DNA of 64,000 nucleotides from Corylus avellana (GCF_901000735.1 NC_081541.1:26185420-26249419); one strand, 5' to 3'; positions 10,309-21,538 are shown, numbered from the stretch's first letter. Made by a program: numbers and translations. Notes: generated by a model from the sequence alone, not told the origin.

Positions 10309-12207
10309 TTGGGTTATGTTGAGGCTAAGGTTAGTGACTTAATTGACAAGGAATTGGGCTGGTGGAATTTAAACATCCTTGGAAGCCTATTTGGAGAGGA
10401 TGAAGTGGTGGCCATTAAATCAATTCCGCTTAGTAGTACAAATCAAGCGGATATGCTGATTTGGAGGGGCATGGCAAATGGACTTTTTTCAGTCAAGAGT
10501 GCCTACCAGTTTGCCAAAGAAGTGGAGGACAGACATAAGGTAGAATGTTCTATGGGTATCCATAAGAGTGAAGTGTGGAAACTGATTTGGAAACTGCAAA
10601 TTTCAAATGTGGAGAAGAACTTCTTATGGCGAGCTTGTCAAGATATTTTACCAACTTGGGATAATCTACTGAGATGTAGAGTTGTGTAGGATCCATTAGG
10701 TATGTTTGCCCCCAGCCAAGTCCGGCCCTGTAGCTGGAACGGCACTGTTCCAGCTACAGTGCCAACTGACAGGTGGCAACAAAATTGACTTTTTCATTTT
10801 AATTTTTAATTTTTTTTAAAGCAAAATATTAAAAAAAAAAAAAAAAAGAGGAGAAAGATGGGGTGGTTCTAACCACCTTGGTAATGAAGTGCGTGGGACC
10901 ACCCCATTTTAACCAAAGTGCTGGAGCCACCCCTGGTCCGTCTGAGGTGATCCGACCACCCTTGGCCAAAACAAAAAAAAGGTCAGGTGCATTTGGGTGG
11001 CGGACCACCCCAAGGGTTAATTGACGGCCACCCCAAATGCATAATTTCTTTTTTAGCCAGAGGGTGGCGGACCACCCCTTGGCCACGTAAAGTGGTCGAC
11101 CACCCCCAAATGTTTCGAGGGTGGCTCGACCACCCCCCTTGGCAATATAGATGGCCACCTTGTTGGCCAAGGGGTGGCTGGAACCACCCCATCTTTCTCC
11201 TCATTTTTTTTTTTTTAATATTTTGCTTTAATAAAAAAAAAAAATTAAAATGAAAAAGTCAATTTTGCTGCCACCTGTCAGTTGGAACTGTAGCTGGAAC
11301 AGTGCTGTTCTAGCTACAGTGCCGGCCCGGCTGTTGGCAAACATAGCTATTATGTCCGGTTTGTGGTTTGGAGGCAGAGACACCCATCCATATATTGTAG
11401 ACCTACCCTTCTGCCATGGATGTGTGGGGACTCAGTTGTAAAAAATTCCAAAAGAGTTCATTGATGGGGCCAACGTTTATTAACGTGGTCGAGAAGGTGC
11501 TGCGAACCGGGAATGAGGAAGAAATTAAAATGTTTGTTGGCTTATCACGGCAACTGTGGCTAAGAAGAAATGAGGTGGTTCACGGGGGGCAGTTCGGTCA
11601 TCCAAATCCATTGATACAAATGGTGCACACTGTAGTCTTGGAGTATCGTCAGGCTTTATGGGGTGAGCTTCATGAGCAGCAACAGCAGGGAAGTCGTGAT
11701 GAGGACAAATGGAAAGTACCTTCCGTGAGTAGGTTGAAGGTTAATTGGGATGCAGCATCGAATCTCAAATGTGGCAGAATGGGCTTGGGAGTGGTTGTCC
11801 TGGACCATGAAGGGAGTGTAACTGCTGCTCAGTGTAGTATTAGCCAAGGAGTTTCCGATCCTGCAGTCGCATAGGCTATGGCTGTTGTTCATGCATTGCG
11901 TTTCTGCCTGGAATTGGGCATCCAGACCATTAACATGGAAGGCGATGCAAAAAGTGTGGTGGATGCAGTAAACTCATGGGAAGCCAATTGGAGCAGGTTT
12001 GGACACTTCGTAGCAGATGCTAAAATTCTGCTCAACAGGTTTGCTCATTGGGAGATTGATTTTGTGGGACATCAAGCCGGCCAATTATGTAGCTCATCAT
12101 CTAGCAAAATTGGTCGCACGAATGGGAATCGAAAGGCCGAGGTTGGGAGAAATTTCTAATTGTATCTTAGAGATCATCCAGGGAGAGCAATCTATAATTT
12201 CTTATTG
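10309..12207 (+). pseudogene. LINE ORF2 C-terminal region (zf-RVT + RNase H), interrupted
   Basis: The first segment, 10309-10689, has the zf-RVT hallmarks GLFSVKSAYQFAKE, LIWKLQISNVEKNFLWRAC and ILPTWDNLLRC. After the MITE the same domain resumes (SAMDVWGLS) and leads into a plant RVT_3-type RNase H domain. Recognisable parts are KVNWDAA, LGVVVLDHEG and INMEGDAKSVVDAVNS, followed by a frameshift near 12075. An in-frame stop (11872-11874) lies between DPAVA and AMAVVHALRFC. In an active LINE these domains assist target-primed reverse transcription. This copy cannot encode a working protein. Confidence 0.8.
10703..11343. mobile_element. MITE with TA target duplication
   Basis: The termini TGTTTGCC...GGCAAACA are flanked by TA on both sides (10701-10702 and 11344-11345). 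About 130 bp of terminal inverted repeat are visible, including the nested palindrome GTAGCTGGAACGGCACTGTTCCAGCTAC on the left (10731-10758). The core (about 10855-11195) consists of GGGTGGCGGACCACCCC-type units. The dinucleotide TA suggests Tc1/Mariner (Stowaway-like) mobilisation. It has no coding capacity. Confidence 0.75.
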
Positions 12208-12460
12208 ATTAATTAATAGAGAAGTGAATGTTTATTTTCAAAAAAAAAAAAAAAAAAAAAAAACATATACAGACAGGAGCGTACGTCCGGCAACCCTAGC
12301 GTATGTCTGGACAGAAAAGGTTAAGCTTTGTTTTATGCTTCAAACATTTTAGAAGCCTCTAAGCTTTAAGTTTGAGCTTAGGCTCATTGTTATAAAACTA
12401 GGTTTCTTTCATAAATACTTTGACCATTCTTTGTAGAAAATCTTTTAATAAAAACAATCG

Positions 12461-12584
12461 TTTTATCGGGGTAGTACACTGATAGGTTATTATTAGTGTT
12501 TAAATCCAAAAGTAGAAAATGGTTTTATCGGGGTAGTACACTGATAGGTTATTATTAGTGTTTAAATCCAAAAGTAGAGAAAAT
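12461..12584. repeat. Tandem repeat, 62-bp period, two copies
   Basis: TTTTATCGGGGTAGTACACT begins at 12461 and again at 12523, with near-identical 62-bp units. The flanking DNA 12264-13000 shows no gene; it contains a G/A-rich stretch (12580-12665) and otherwise unremarkable sequence. Confidence 0.85.
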
Positions 12585-13000
12585 GGGAAAGAAAAAGAGG
12601 AAAAAGAGAGAGAAAGGAGAAGATAGAGATCGAAGAGAGGGGTGGAGGGAGAGAGAGAGAAGCAGAGGCGTCTTATCCAATATGCATCTAACACTTACAA
12701 ATTAAGTGTGCAGAGTTGAAACGTGTAGCTTTCTTCCTAGCCTCCCTCCAGAGACAAGTCTTAAAGCTTGGGTCCTACTCTCCTTTCCGAATATTGATAT
12801 TGAAATACATTTGGGAAGTCTAGAATTAGTAGTGAATATTGTAACAAATCAGGATGTTTCCCTCTTGAGAACTGTAATACATGACTCTACAAATACACTA
12901 TGTACTCGCTGCAATTTAATCTGACAGAGAAAACATGCACTCACAATTCTTGACTACCTTCAATGTAATATTACATGATATACCCACCTAGCTCTAAAAT

Positions 13001-13933
13001 TCATGAGAGCATTACGTTATGAGAAATGCTAGCTACATGTACTTTTAAGTGTTTACTCATAAGTACACACTTTCTGACATGACACACTTCTTGACGTGGC
13101 AGTGAAATTCACCATTGGATCCAAAATCCAATTGTGATTTTTACTACAAAATTAGAGAGTATTATTGGGAATAAGCACTTAAAAGTGTATGTAGCATTTC
13201 TCTTATGTTATATGTCACAAAATTGACAGAGAGTACAAATGAGGGAACTTTTTATACTGAAGCGATCAATTCAAAAACGCTCTTTAGAAAACTCATCTGC
13301 AATATCTGGTGAAACACTTATAAACAGATTTTGCTGCTTATGATGAGCAAGTAGATTGCAATTGCATGTTGTCTGTCCTCTTTTAGATGACTGGATTCAC
13401 CCCAAACAGTATATGTATGACGTGTAGCCAAACAGAAATTTTATCTACTACATTTCTTGTAGTGATTTCATGAGAGCATTACGTTATGAGAAATGCTAGC
13501 TACATGTACTTTTAAGTGTTTACTCATAAGTACACACTTTTTGACATGACACACTTCTTGACGTGGCAGTGAAATTCACCATTGGATCCAAAATCCAATT
13601 GTGATTTTTACTACAAAATTAGAGAGTATTATTGGGAATAAGCACTTAAAAGTGTACGTAGCATTTCTCTTATGTTATATGTTACAAAATTGACAGAGAG
13701 TACAAATGAGGGAACTTTTTATACTGAAGCGATCAATTCAAAAACGCTCTTTAGAAAACTCATCTGCAATATCTGGTGAAACACTTATAAACAGATTTTG
13801 CTGCTTATGATGAGCAAGTAGATTGCAATTGCATGTTGTCTGTCCTCTTTTAGATGACTGGATTCACCCCAAACAGTATATGTATGACGTGTAGCCAAAC
13901 AGAAATTTTATCTACTACATTTCTTGTAGTGAT
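13001..13933. repeat. 467-bp tandem duplication containing a MITE
   Basis: TCATGAGAGCATTACG starts both units (13001 and 13468). The two copies differ at only a few positions (for example GACAT context at 13077/13544, TATGTCAC versus TATGTTAC), so the duplication is young. No coding sequence was seen in either unit. Confidence 0.92.
13021..13202. mobile_element. Short MITE (182 bp), repeated at 13488-13669
   Basis: The inverted termini GAGAAATGCTAGCTACATGT and its partner (GTATGTAGCATTTCTC) flank a spacer. TTAT lies on both sides (13017-13020 and 13203-13206). The second copy exists only because the surrounding 467 bp were duplicated. A related but different fold-back occurs at 33085-33268. 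Confidence 0.75.
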
Positions 13934-14744
13934 AGAATTTGTAGGAGAAGAAGAATTAGTAATATTAGTGGAGGGCTCTAAAAAAGTGTAAAGATAAAAA
14001 TACATTTTCAATATAACTAACTGGATATTATCCAGTTCATTTAGGATCTTTCTCGGGAGAATATGGGAGAAATATGAACAAATTATTGACACCAAATATT
14101 TCTCTATTGAATAAAGATCGAATTGAGTGACCGAAGGTCAATTACGTGGGTAGCTAGCTAGCTAGCTGTTATACGTATCTGTTGAAAGAGAGATGCTCTG
14201 CCGGAACCCTAGCTCCCTCTAGAGAGGAGAACACTGCACAGGTCCTCAGCTTGGAGGAGGAAGCAAGCTTCCTCCCTCCCTCCTCCCTCCCTCTTCCCCC
14301 TCCTCTTTCCAAAACCCCCCGCCTGTGCGGTTTTCCTGTTTGTTCCATTTGAAAACGCGCGACTACCAAGTAATTAAGCAACTTAGAAAGGCGATATACA
14401 CTAGTTTATTTCAAGCAACATATATAATATGATATATTATAAGGTGAAGACCACTGAACCACGACAGCAACGCAAAGCAGCCAACGTCCATGGTTTTCAT
14501 TGTTTAATTGTAATACAGGATGGGAAAAGATAACGAAAACAAGCCCAACTTATCAGCATCAACTATTGCATGAGTCGAAGCTGATAAATAATAGGCTATT
14601 AATTAGCGTTGATTATAGGACATCGATCAGTGAGTACTCTAAGTCGACGCTAAGAAAATCATTTTCAACAATGATTTGATTTTTAAGTACAATGAACACA
14701 ATATATAGTGTTTCTGCCCTAATTAATAAGGCACCAAAGAATTT
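13934..14744. other. Non-coding stretch
   Basis: No gene was found. Segments at 13980-14160 resemble 2945-3200, upstream of the fold-back element between chitinases A and B, including ATAACTGGATATT-like and GAAGGTCAATTA phrases. This supports an ancestral duplication of the chitinase neighbourhood. A polypyrimidine tract (CCTCCCTCC) lies at 14268-14310. Confidence 0.4.
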
Positions 14745-15016
14745 ACATCGGTGTAATAAATCTCATCTCTTTGAGGCTAACTCTAAAATCACAATCACCC
14801 AACGCTAATTTTAGCTGTCACTAAAGGGAATGAAATTTTTCTTTAAAAAACAAGAGGCGAGAGAGACGTACAGCTAATCTCAAGGATCAAGGACAATATT
14901 TTCCACATGCAAAATATATAGACTAGAAGTCGGATATGGTCCCTGATCCAGTGGTCCTTCATCCTTGATCATGAAATCACGAGGCTCAGCTGAGCTAGCC
15001 AACACATTTTGAACAG
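14745..15016 (+). pseudogene. Orphan chitinase promoter copy (left arm of inverted repeat)
   Basis: It is homologous to 4435-4742 upstream of chitinase B. Shared phrases in the same order are GGCTAACTCTAAAATCACAA, ACCCAACGCTAATTTTAGCTG, GGACAATATTTTCC, TCGGATATGGTCCCTG, CTTGATCATGAAATCAC and GGCTCAGCTGAGCTAG. It ends near ACATTTTGAACAGAATA, which resembles 37474-37492 upstream of chitinase C. No chitinase coding sequence follows; an inverted copy comes instead. Confidence 0.8.
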
Positions 15017-15209
15017 AATAACTATTCTATTCTATTTAGATCCTTCACTATTCTATATTCAAAATGTATGTGTTGGCTAGCTCAGCTGAGCCACGTGATT
15101 TCATGATCAAGGACCACTGGACCAGGGACCATATCCGACTTCTGGTCTATATATTTTGCATGTGGAAAATATTGTCCTTGGTCCTTGAGATGAGCTGTCT
15201 CTCTCGCCC
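14856..15209. repeat. Inverted repeat made of chitinase promoter sequence
   Basis: Left arm 14856-15016 and right arm 15059-15209 are reverse complements with only scattered mismatches and two or three small indels, around 90% by eye. They are separated by about 42 bp. The arms contain the GGCGAGAGAGAC, ATATTTTCCACATGCA, TCGGATATGGTCCC and CTCAGCTGAGCTAGCC motifs of the chitinase promoter. A transcript through it would fold into one long hairpin. Confidence 0.88.
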
Positions 15210-16190
15210 GTTAAACCCAGAAACATGTAATTTTTTTTTATCTTTCCTTACTTTTTGCCCAAAGTTGTTTGAGAAATGTTCTCAATACTAAATACTGTGT
15301 TCATTGCTGGTTGATACTTTTGATTTCATTGCTGGTTGGTGTTTTTAATTTCATCTGCTTTGAATAAGGTGCAGTAATGCCTCTTGTGTGACTTGTTTCA
15401 GAATATGCTCTTGTTCCTTGTTCTTAAGTTTGTCTTCAGAGATAATTGTTGAGTTGGTTTCTGGCTAAATAATGCAACAATGGTTATTGGTGAAGTACCC
15501 CATGACCTAGCACTTTGGGTTGCTTTGGCTTGAAAGGAGTGGTCTTTATGGTGTGTTGGACTTCTGGCTTGAAAGGAGTAGTCTTTTTGGCTTTTGATGT
15601 ACGTCCTCTAGTGACAACCCGTTAAGGTTGCGCTAGTCATGAAACAATCATTGGATCCAAGGCCCATATAACAACACATATTTAACCATAAAGTTAACAT
15701 GTATAATAAGTCTATGGCCATTATCCCGCACGTATCGGTGTACCATGTCATACGATGCAATTAGTCTTGTCTATATTTTACATACATGCTTTTACAAATC
15801 TCAATGTCATTAATTTCTTAAGTAGTACATTTTCATAAAAGATAGAGTTCATGGTGCAGCAAAGTGTATATCATGAGAATTGTAAATATGCATGTTTTGG
15901 TACATAAAATAGTTGTGCAATGCAGTAAAATAAATGGCGAGCATTATGTGAGTCAAAACTCACCTGAGTCAAACAAGTTCTTTGAATTTTCCTCCAAATG
16001 ATCTGGGTTCTCCAAATCTGTGAAAAACCTTTTATTAGTCCTAAGTCCAACTAAAATAAACCTAAGACTTAGAAACAGGGGTCGTAGGGTGCTCGGCCAA
16101 AAAGGTCTTTCCCTTAACGTCTTTGGTTGAGCGCTCATCTCTTGGGGTGAGCGTTTGGCCAGTGAAGTTTAAGTAGAACCTCATTTGGTA
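15210..16190. other. Non-coding stretch, possibly retrotransposon LTR debris after 15600
   Basis: 15210-15600 is T/G-rich and intron-like, with no frame of note. From about 15600 to 16175 the texture resembles a Gypsy LTR or leader (CAACCCGTTAAGGTTGCGC, GTCGTAGGGTGCTCGGCC, CTCATCTCTTGGGGTGAGCG), but no paired LTR or primer-binding site was found. This assignment is weak. Confidence 0.3.
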
Positions 16191-16258
16191 CGAATGGCCG
16201 TGTGCACTTGGCAAACAATATTTTGGCCAGGGCCCTATTCAACTCACTTAGTAAGTCT
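16191..16258 (+). pseudogene. Chitinase exon-2 fragment
   Basis: The 68-bp segment matches the end of exon 2 of copy B, encoding EWPCALGKQYFGQGPIQLT in a still-open frame and running to the former splice donor (AGTAAGTCT). Nothing upstream of GAATGGCC is chitinase-like. Immediately downstream are a (TA)n tract and the apparent left end of a CACTA element, so the rest of the gene has been replaced or lost. Confidence 0.85.
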
Positions 16259-16260
16259 TC

Positions 16261-16263
<3 letters not shown>

Positions 16264-16301
<38 letters not shown>
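16264..16301. repeat. (TA)n microsatellite
   Basis: This is an uninterrupted AT dinucleotide tract of about 37 bp, at the position corresponding to the start of intron 2 of the chitinase. Confidence 0.95.
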
Positions 16302-16302
<1 letters not shown>

Positions 16303-16479
16303 ACCACAAAAAAAAAAAAAAAACAAGGTTTAGTAACCTGGTTATTTGGGTCATTTTTGCCTCAAAAAACATCCTTATTGATTTTGCAACGCTTGATTAG
16401 GAGCACTTGGGACACGTTCATTTTTATGGTGACTAAAATTTAAGTTTGAGACTTTTTTTTACTAAAAAACGCCTCGAAA

Positions 16480-16720
16480 ATGGGATATTTGGAACAAAGC
16501 GCCCCCATTTTTAAAAGGGGACGCTTCCTAGGCAAGCCCCTTCTTTTTAGAATGAGGGCGCTTCCCCATTTTTTAAAAGGCAAGCGCCCCCTTTTAAAAA
16601 AGAGGATTGTAAAAATGGAGCGCTCAGGTGGGCAAGCGCCCCCTTTCATAAAATGGGGGGCTTGCATGTAAAGCACCCCTATTTCTATATAGGAGCGCTT
16701 CCACACCGCGAAGCACCTCC
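16480..16720. repeat. Subterminal inverted motifs of the CACTA remnant
   Basis: At least six short units of AAGCGCCCCC followed by T/A-rich sequence and their reverse complements alternate about every 35-50 bp (16499, 16518, 16552, 16580, 16635, 16672, 16693). Such arrays of both orientations are typical of CACTA ends. Confidence 0.6.
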
Positions 16721-17589
16721 AATAATTAATATATGGAGAAAATGTTTTCCCCACGCAATCCATATATATTTTTTATTTTCTCCTGATATACAATACATAC
16801 TACAATATTGTATTGCGTATTTTTTCCATACATATTGGATTAATTCATAAATATTTTCTCCATTCATTAATCTCATATAATCTTATACATATCTCACAAT
16901 ACATATCTAATCCATATATACAATCTCATATCCCATAAGACATCTAAATCAAAAATGATGATATCATAAACACAAAGTGTACCACATGTTAACAAAAATT
17001 GTACCATACACATGAAATAAAATATCCAAAACGATATCATAAACACAAAGTGTATCACCTCTTAAAAGAGTTTACAAAAATTGTATATTGCATATGAAAT
17101 AAAATATATCAACGGGTTTGCTTAGCATTTGGCGTCAAATACATACCCAACCTAACAGGTTAAGTATACGTACGTCACTTAGTGATTATTTGCAAATGAT
17201 AAAACCAAAAAAAAAATATTAAATTACAAACCTATATCTAACTATTTTGACAGTGCAAACCTATATATAACTAGATTATATTACAAGTGACTAAGATATG
17301 AAGATCTACACATACTTTGTGATGATCCACGATGGTCGCCTTCTGCATCAGCTGCATGCTTATCTTCATTTGTTAATCCATTCTCACCTATATATAAATA
17401 GATGCAAATGTATATTGTGCAATCATATATATGTTCTTAAGTCAACTACAATGTGGAAGTAACATTTTTAAACATGAAAATATAAATATAACTAATATAA
17501 TGTAATTAAGGTTAATTAATTAACCGGTCGACTAGCAACTGATGATCTTGCTCTCACAACACTAGGACACTCGGTGTCATGTGGAGTAC

Positions 17590-19510
17590 ACATGTGTACA
17601 TTGCTCGTTCCTTGGCTCGCAAAATAATTTCCATAAATTTCTACACGTCGACATATGCAGATGTTAACACGGCAATCTATTCGTTTTGTTTGGAAATCTG
17701 TTGGTCTTGTTCATTTATAGGCTCAAGTAGTGTAGGGACTTGTACAACTTGGGTCGATGATTTATTTGCATATGTGCTGCCTTTGACTGGTAGATGTCCC
17801 ATTCCTCGTAAACGGCTAGTGTATTCTGCCTTCCCCATGACCTTTGTATAAGCGTCGTCAAGTGTCCAATTTATTGATCCCTGTGTCAAGCTTGAGCTTA
17901 CCGCAGTGTTCTGTGAACTCAAAGCCCTCATCTTCTCCTATATTTATATAGAATATGGAAAAGTGTTACGCACCAACTAATTGACTCATAAAGACTTACC
18001 ATATTACAGTATTATTGAAAAAAATAAACACATGCATACACAAATTAAATCTATAAGTTAATCACATACAACTTTGTCCTCAATGTCTGCATTGAGGAAA
18101 CTGCCATCCTTTCTAGTGTGGGTTACATTGTAAACGACCGCCCTCGTAGGTGTTTTCCCTTTTTTCCTCTTAAAAAAAAAAAAAAAAACATAAAATTTAT
18201 TAGTGTCGCTGATATATATACTAATACAGTTATATATGTTGAAAATAACATTCAATCTCGTATGCAATATAGGCGAAGCTCCTCGAGCTAGCCGAGTAGC
18301 ATATTGTACTTGTCTCGTATTTCCTTGTTCTTTTTAGCCATATCTTACATAAATTACATGATGATTATGTTAGTCTTCATACGATTGCATCAATATGGTA
18401 AGTGACTCAAACATAACATACCTTATTCTTCTGAGTCATTCATATGCTGACGTCGCTTTCCAATTCTGCTGGGTTGACTGTTCCAAAGTGTTGCGTCGAC
18501 TGTAGAACGCTTTCCTTCGTATCATCGTCTTTGAGTTTAAGACATTTCTTTACCACATGCTTGTAATTTCTAAACTTTTTTTCGAAGTCCATGAATGCGC
18601 ACCGTTTAATATCATTCATTTGTAGATGGGGCGAGACATAGAATTTCATCTACAACAAGCAGGGATGCAACAGGTAGAAACATGCACAAAATAAATCAAA
18701 AACAACACAAAACAACAATAAATTACATCAAACACATACCATCAACATGTGCTAGATTTCTTCATTTTTGTCATTTGGAACCTGCTTCCAAGTAGGTGCA
18801 CCTATGCCTACAATACCACCATTACGGACATAATATCCAGTGCACCTACGTAATTTTTAATCGCTAAGACCTACGGGCTGACCCACACTATTGAACTCAA
18901 TGACAATCCTCTCCCCCTTTGGGATACTCCACATATTAAGCGGACCACTTGGAATCTGCACATGAAATTTTCCTCCTTCATCTGTATTTGTGTAACATAT
19001 GAATCACGTATAAGGTTATATATAATGTATATAACATACGAACGACATCATTAGTAGATTTTATAACATAAATAAATACGAAACATATGCATACCTACAG
19101 TTCGGACTTCATTATAGGCTAACAAAGGATCATCTGGCTCCTGTGTGTCATTTGTACCATGATCTTGCCCATCCGGCTCTTGTGTGGGATTGCACTCATG
19201 ATCCCACCCATGTGTGGAGTGAGGCCTATTCTCATCATCACGATCGAACAGATTGAATTGTGGATCGATTAACCTTTCTATGTCAGTATGTACATGTTGA
19301 TCACTAGCCCATTCACCATCATCATGAACTTGATTGATCTTGAGGTGGTATAGGTCGGTATAGTGGTATAGGTTGGTATAGTTCAGCCTGCAGGCCCTGT
19401 GTATCATCGTCGGCGTACGAAGCCGATTGTTGTGACGGCGGTATTGTTGCCGGAATCTGATCTCGTACTGGTAACTTCGACCATGTTCTTTTTCTTGACA
19501 TGTTTTTCAC
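17590..19510 (-). pseudogene. Transposase_24 / TNPA-like gene of the CACTA element
   Basis: Read on the - strand, dispersed pieces follow the order of plant Ptta/En-Spm (PF03004-type) proteins. There is a start region MSRKRTWSKLPVRDQIPATI, then GERIVIEFNSVGQPVG with a frame-breaking stop soon after (about 18920-18760) and APTWKQVP. Next are a basic segment near 18649-18440 (FEKKFRNYKHVVKKCLKL) and the C-terminal TLDDAYTKVMGKAEYTSRLR (about 17860). Such proteins bind subterminal repeats and assist the CACTA transposase. Stops (for example in SD*KLRRC) and intron-like gaps show that it is dead or highly fragmented. Exon limits were not resolved. Confidence 0.6.
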
Positions 19511-19781
19511 CTACAAGATAAACAAGGAAGGTGATATCACATTCAAATATATTGAAATAAATATATATACAATTATTGTAATTATAAACAACTATAATAA
19601 TTTTTTTTTTTAAAAGTGCATACCCATTTCATTTGGAGGGTATGGGTAGGTCGGTTGGAGGTAGGTCGTTTCGGCAACATTCAACGACAACGTTCGGATC
19701 ATGAGTAATGTTCAAGTTTAGCGGCTCACTCTCATGGTAGTTGGCACATGAATCATCATTGCCTTTGCCTTCACCAATGTC

Positions 19782-20455
19782 CTATACGTGTCGAGGTTTA
19801 GTCCTTATAACACAAGACCAATCTGGGTGCCTTTCATCAACGATGTAAAATACTTGTGACATTTGCAAAGACAACAGATACAGCTCATCAGTAATTTGCT
19901 CTCCCATGTGTATCAGGTTTCTAAAATTCACAAGCGTGAACCCATATTGGTCCTCCTTGTAGCCCCTATACCTTCTTATGTTCGCCCAATCACACTTGAA
20001 CAATACATATCTAGTGGTGTCATAGTACTCTACCTCGATTATTCTAGTCAACTTCCCATAATATGTATAGCCATTAATGGTTGGCACGCATACACTACTG
20101 TTTTGAATCTTTTTACCTTCATTGTGGGCCAAAGTGTGAAACAATGAACTATTAACTACATAGCAGTTATATTCTAGAGCATTTTGAATAGGCCCTTTAG
20201 AATGACATACAAGCTTCACCCCTAATTCAGTGCGACATGTTGCGTCTATTCAATTAACCTGTGATTTATTATTAATAATAAAAATATTTAATATGTCATT
20301 AAAACTTTTAAGTTAAGTTATTATTTGGAATACATGTCTTGCATCTTACGTAGTCATGATACCAATTACAAAATTGCTCCTTCTGTTGTGTGCCTAATTC
20401 AATGTCTGTCATTCGCCTCCCATTGCTTCCTTGCTGAAGCGTATCCAAGTGTCTC
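19782..20455 (-). pseudogene. CACTA transposase (TNP2) C-terminal fragment with DUF4216
   Basis: Two exons on the - strand: about 20455-20313 (TDIELGTQQKEQFCNWYHDY) and 20264-19782. The second holds a DUF4216 domain, recognisable by NGYTYYGKLTRIIEVEY, VLFKCDWANI, YGFTLVNF and the final QVFYIVDERHPDWSCVIRTK. In a full TNP2 this follows the Transposase_21 catalytic domain, which is absent here (a Mutator-type insertion at 20552 and other DNA lie upstream). It is a non-functional fragment. The domain assignment rests on spacing and motif similarity. Confidence 0.75.
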
Positions 20456-20551
20456 CTATATATATATATATATTAGAAATAAATATTTTATGATTCACCA
20501 ATACATTAATTTGACATAATGACATATAGGACTCATATCCATATACATTAA

Positions 20552-21538
20552 GAGGACAACTTCTATAAGGAGGTGGTTTACACCACCTCCTTTCTGCCCC
20601 ACCAATGAGCATTTGACAATTAGGAAAATCACACACTTTCAAATGAGATGTGAAGCACCAGATTAAAATCCATTCTCCCTTTATAAAAAAAAAAAAAAAA
20701 ATTCTCCTCAAACCCATCATTTTCTCTCTCTCTTTCTCGTTCTCTCCTTACTTCTTCGTGCTCTCTCTTTCTCTCCCTCTGTCTCTCTCTCCGGTGGCAA
20801 TAGTGACCACTGCAAAGCCTAGAGCTGCCGTTGAAGGTGTCGGAGTGCAGCCCAGAGTTGCCAGAGACCAAACCTCTCCAGTGCTCTCTCTCTATCTCTC
20901 TCACTCCAGTTCTCTCTCTCCAGTGTTCCATCTCTCCGGTGCTCCTTCTCTCTCTCTCTCCTCACCGGCGAAGAAAAAAACTTGGTTTGATCGTGGCAAA
21001 AAATTTTTTTTTTTTGTAAAAGGCAAAAAAAAAAAAAAAAAAACCCACTACAATCAGTATTAAGATCATGCAAGAAATTATAAGTTGAATTTATAAGCTT
21101 CAGTGCATAAATTTGTTCTTTTTGGATCTGGTTTTAGTGTCAAATAATTTGGGCTCCGGCGTCTAGTCTCCAGTGTCGGGCTGGGCTCCGGCGTCTTCTC
21201 TGACAAAATCTAAGTTGGACTTCGGCGTATTGGACACTGGTGTCTTCAAAGGCAAGACCTTTACTACCGTCAGAGAGAGAGAGAAATGGAGGAGAGGGAG
21301 AGATTAGAGAGAGAGAAAGGGAGTGAGGGCCAAAGGGAGAGCTCGCCGCTGGAGAGAGAGATAAAGAAAGAGAGGGAGGGAGAGGGAAAAATGAGGGTTT
21401 TTGTGATTTTGGGAGAAAGAGTTTTTAGTCAGGTGTTTTGTATCTTATTTTAGTTAGTGTAATAATTCTAGTTGTCAAATGTTCATTGGTGGGCACAAAG
21501 GAGGTGGTGTAAACCACCTCCTTATAGAAGTTATCCTC
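20552..21538. mobile_element. Mutator-type non-autonomous element
   Basis: Perfect 9-bp target duplications ATACATTAA occupy 20543-20551 and 21539-21547. The inverted ends begin GAGGACAACTTCTATAAGG and include the nested palindrome GGAGGTGGTTTACACCACC; the paired termini run about 75 bp. The 830-bp interior is C/T-rich on the left (CTCTCT runs) and G/A-rich on the right (GAGAGA runs, 21270-21390). A possible coding-like stretch near 20790-20880 has no recognisable homology, so gene capture is possible but unproven. Confidence 0.85.

Larger units (their letters stand above)
10290..12263 (+). mobile_element. LINE (L1-type) 3' fragment with poly(A) tail
   Basis: Only the 3' end of ORF2 is present: a zinc-finger RVT region, an RNase H domain, and a 25-bp A-run at 12239-12263. 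The endonuclease and reverse transcriptase parts are missing, as expected for 5' truncation. A MITE (10703-11343) has jumped into it, so the coding sequence is split into 10309-10700 and 11346-12210. Confidence 0.8.
16304..20540 (-). mobile_element. CACTA (En/Spm-like) element remnant
   Basis: The - strand carries a TNP2-type tail with a DUF4216 domain (20455-19782), then a Transposase_24/TNPA-like gene (19510-17590). Near 16304 the sequence CACCACAAAAAAAA resembles a CACTA terminus. It is followed by a subterminal zone (16470-16720) of repeated GCGCCCCCTTTT / AAAAGGGGGCGCTT inverted motifs, as expected for TNPA binding sites. The right end was not found, and the catalytic half of TNP2 is missing. 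The exact boundaries are uncertain. Confidence 0.65.

Noticed and set aside
20650..21063. 137-codon frame rich in Ser and Leu
   Set aside because: Arises from CT microsatellites and A-runs inside the Mutator-type element; no homology seen.
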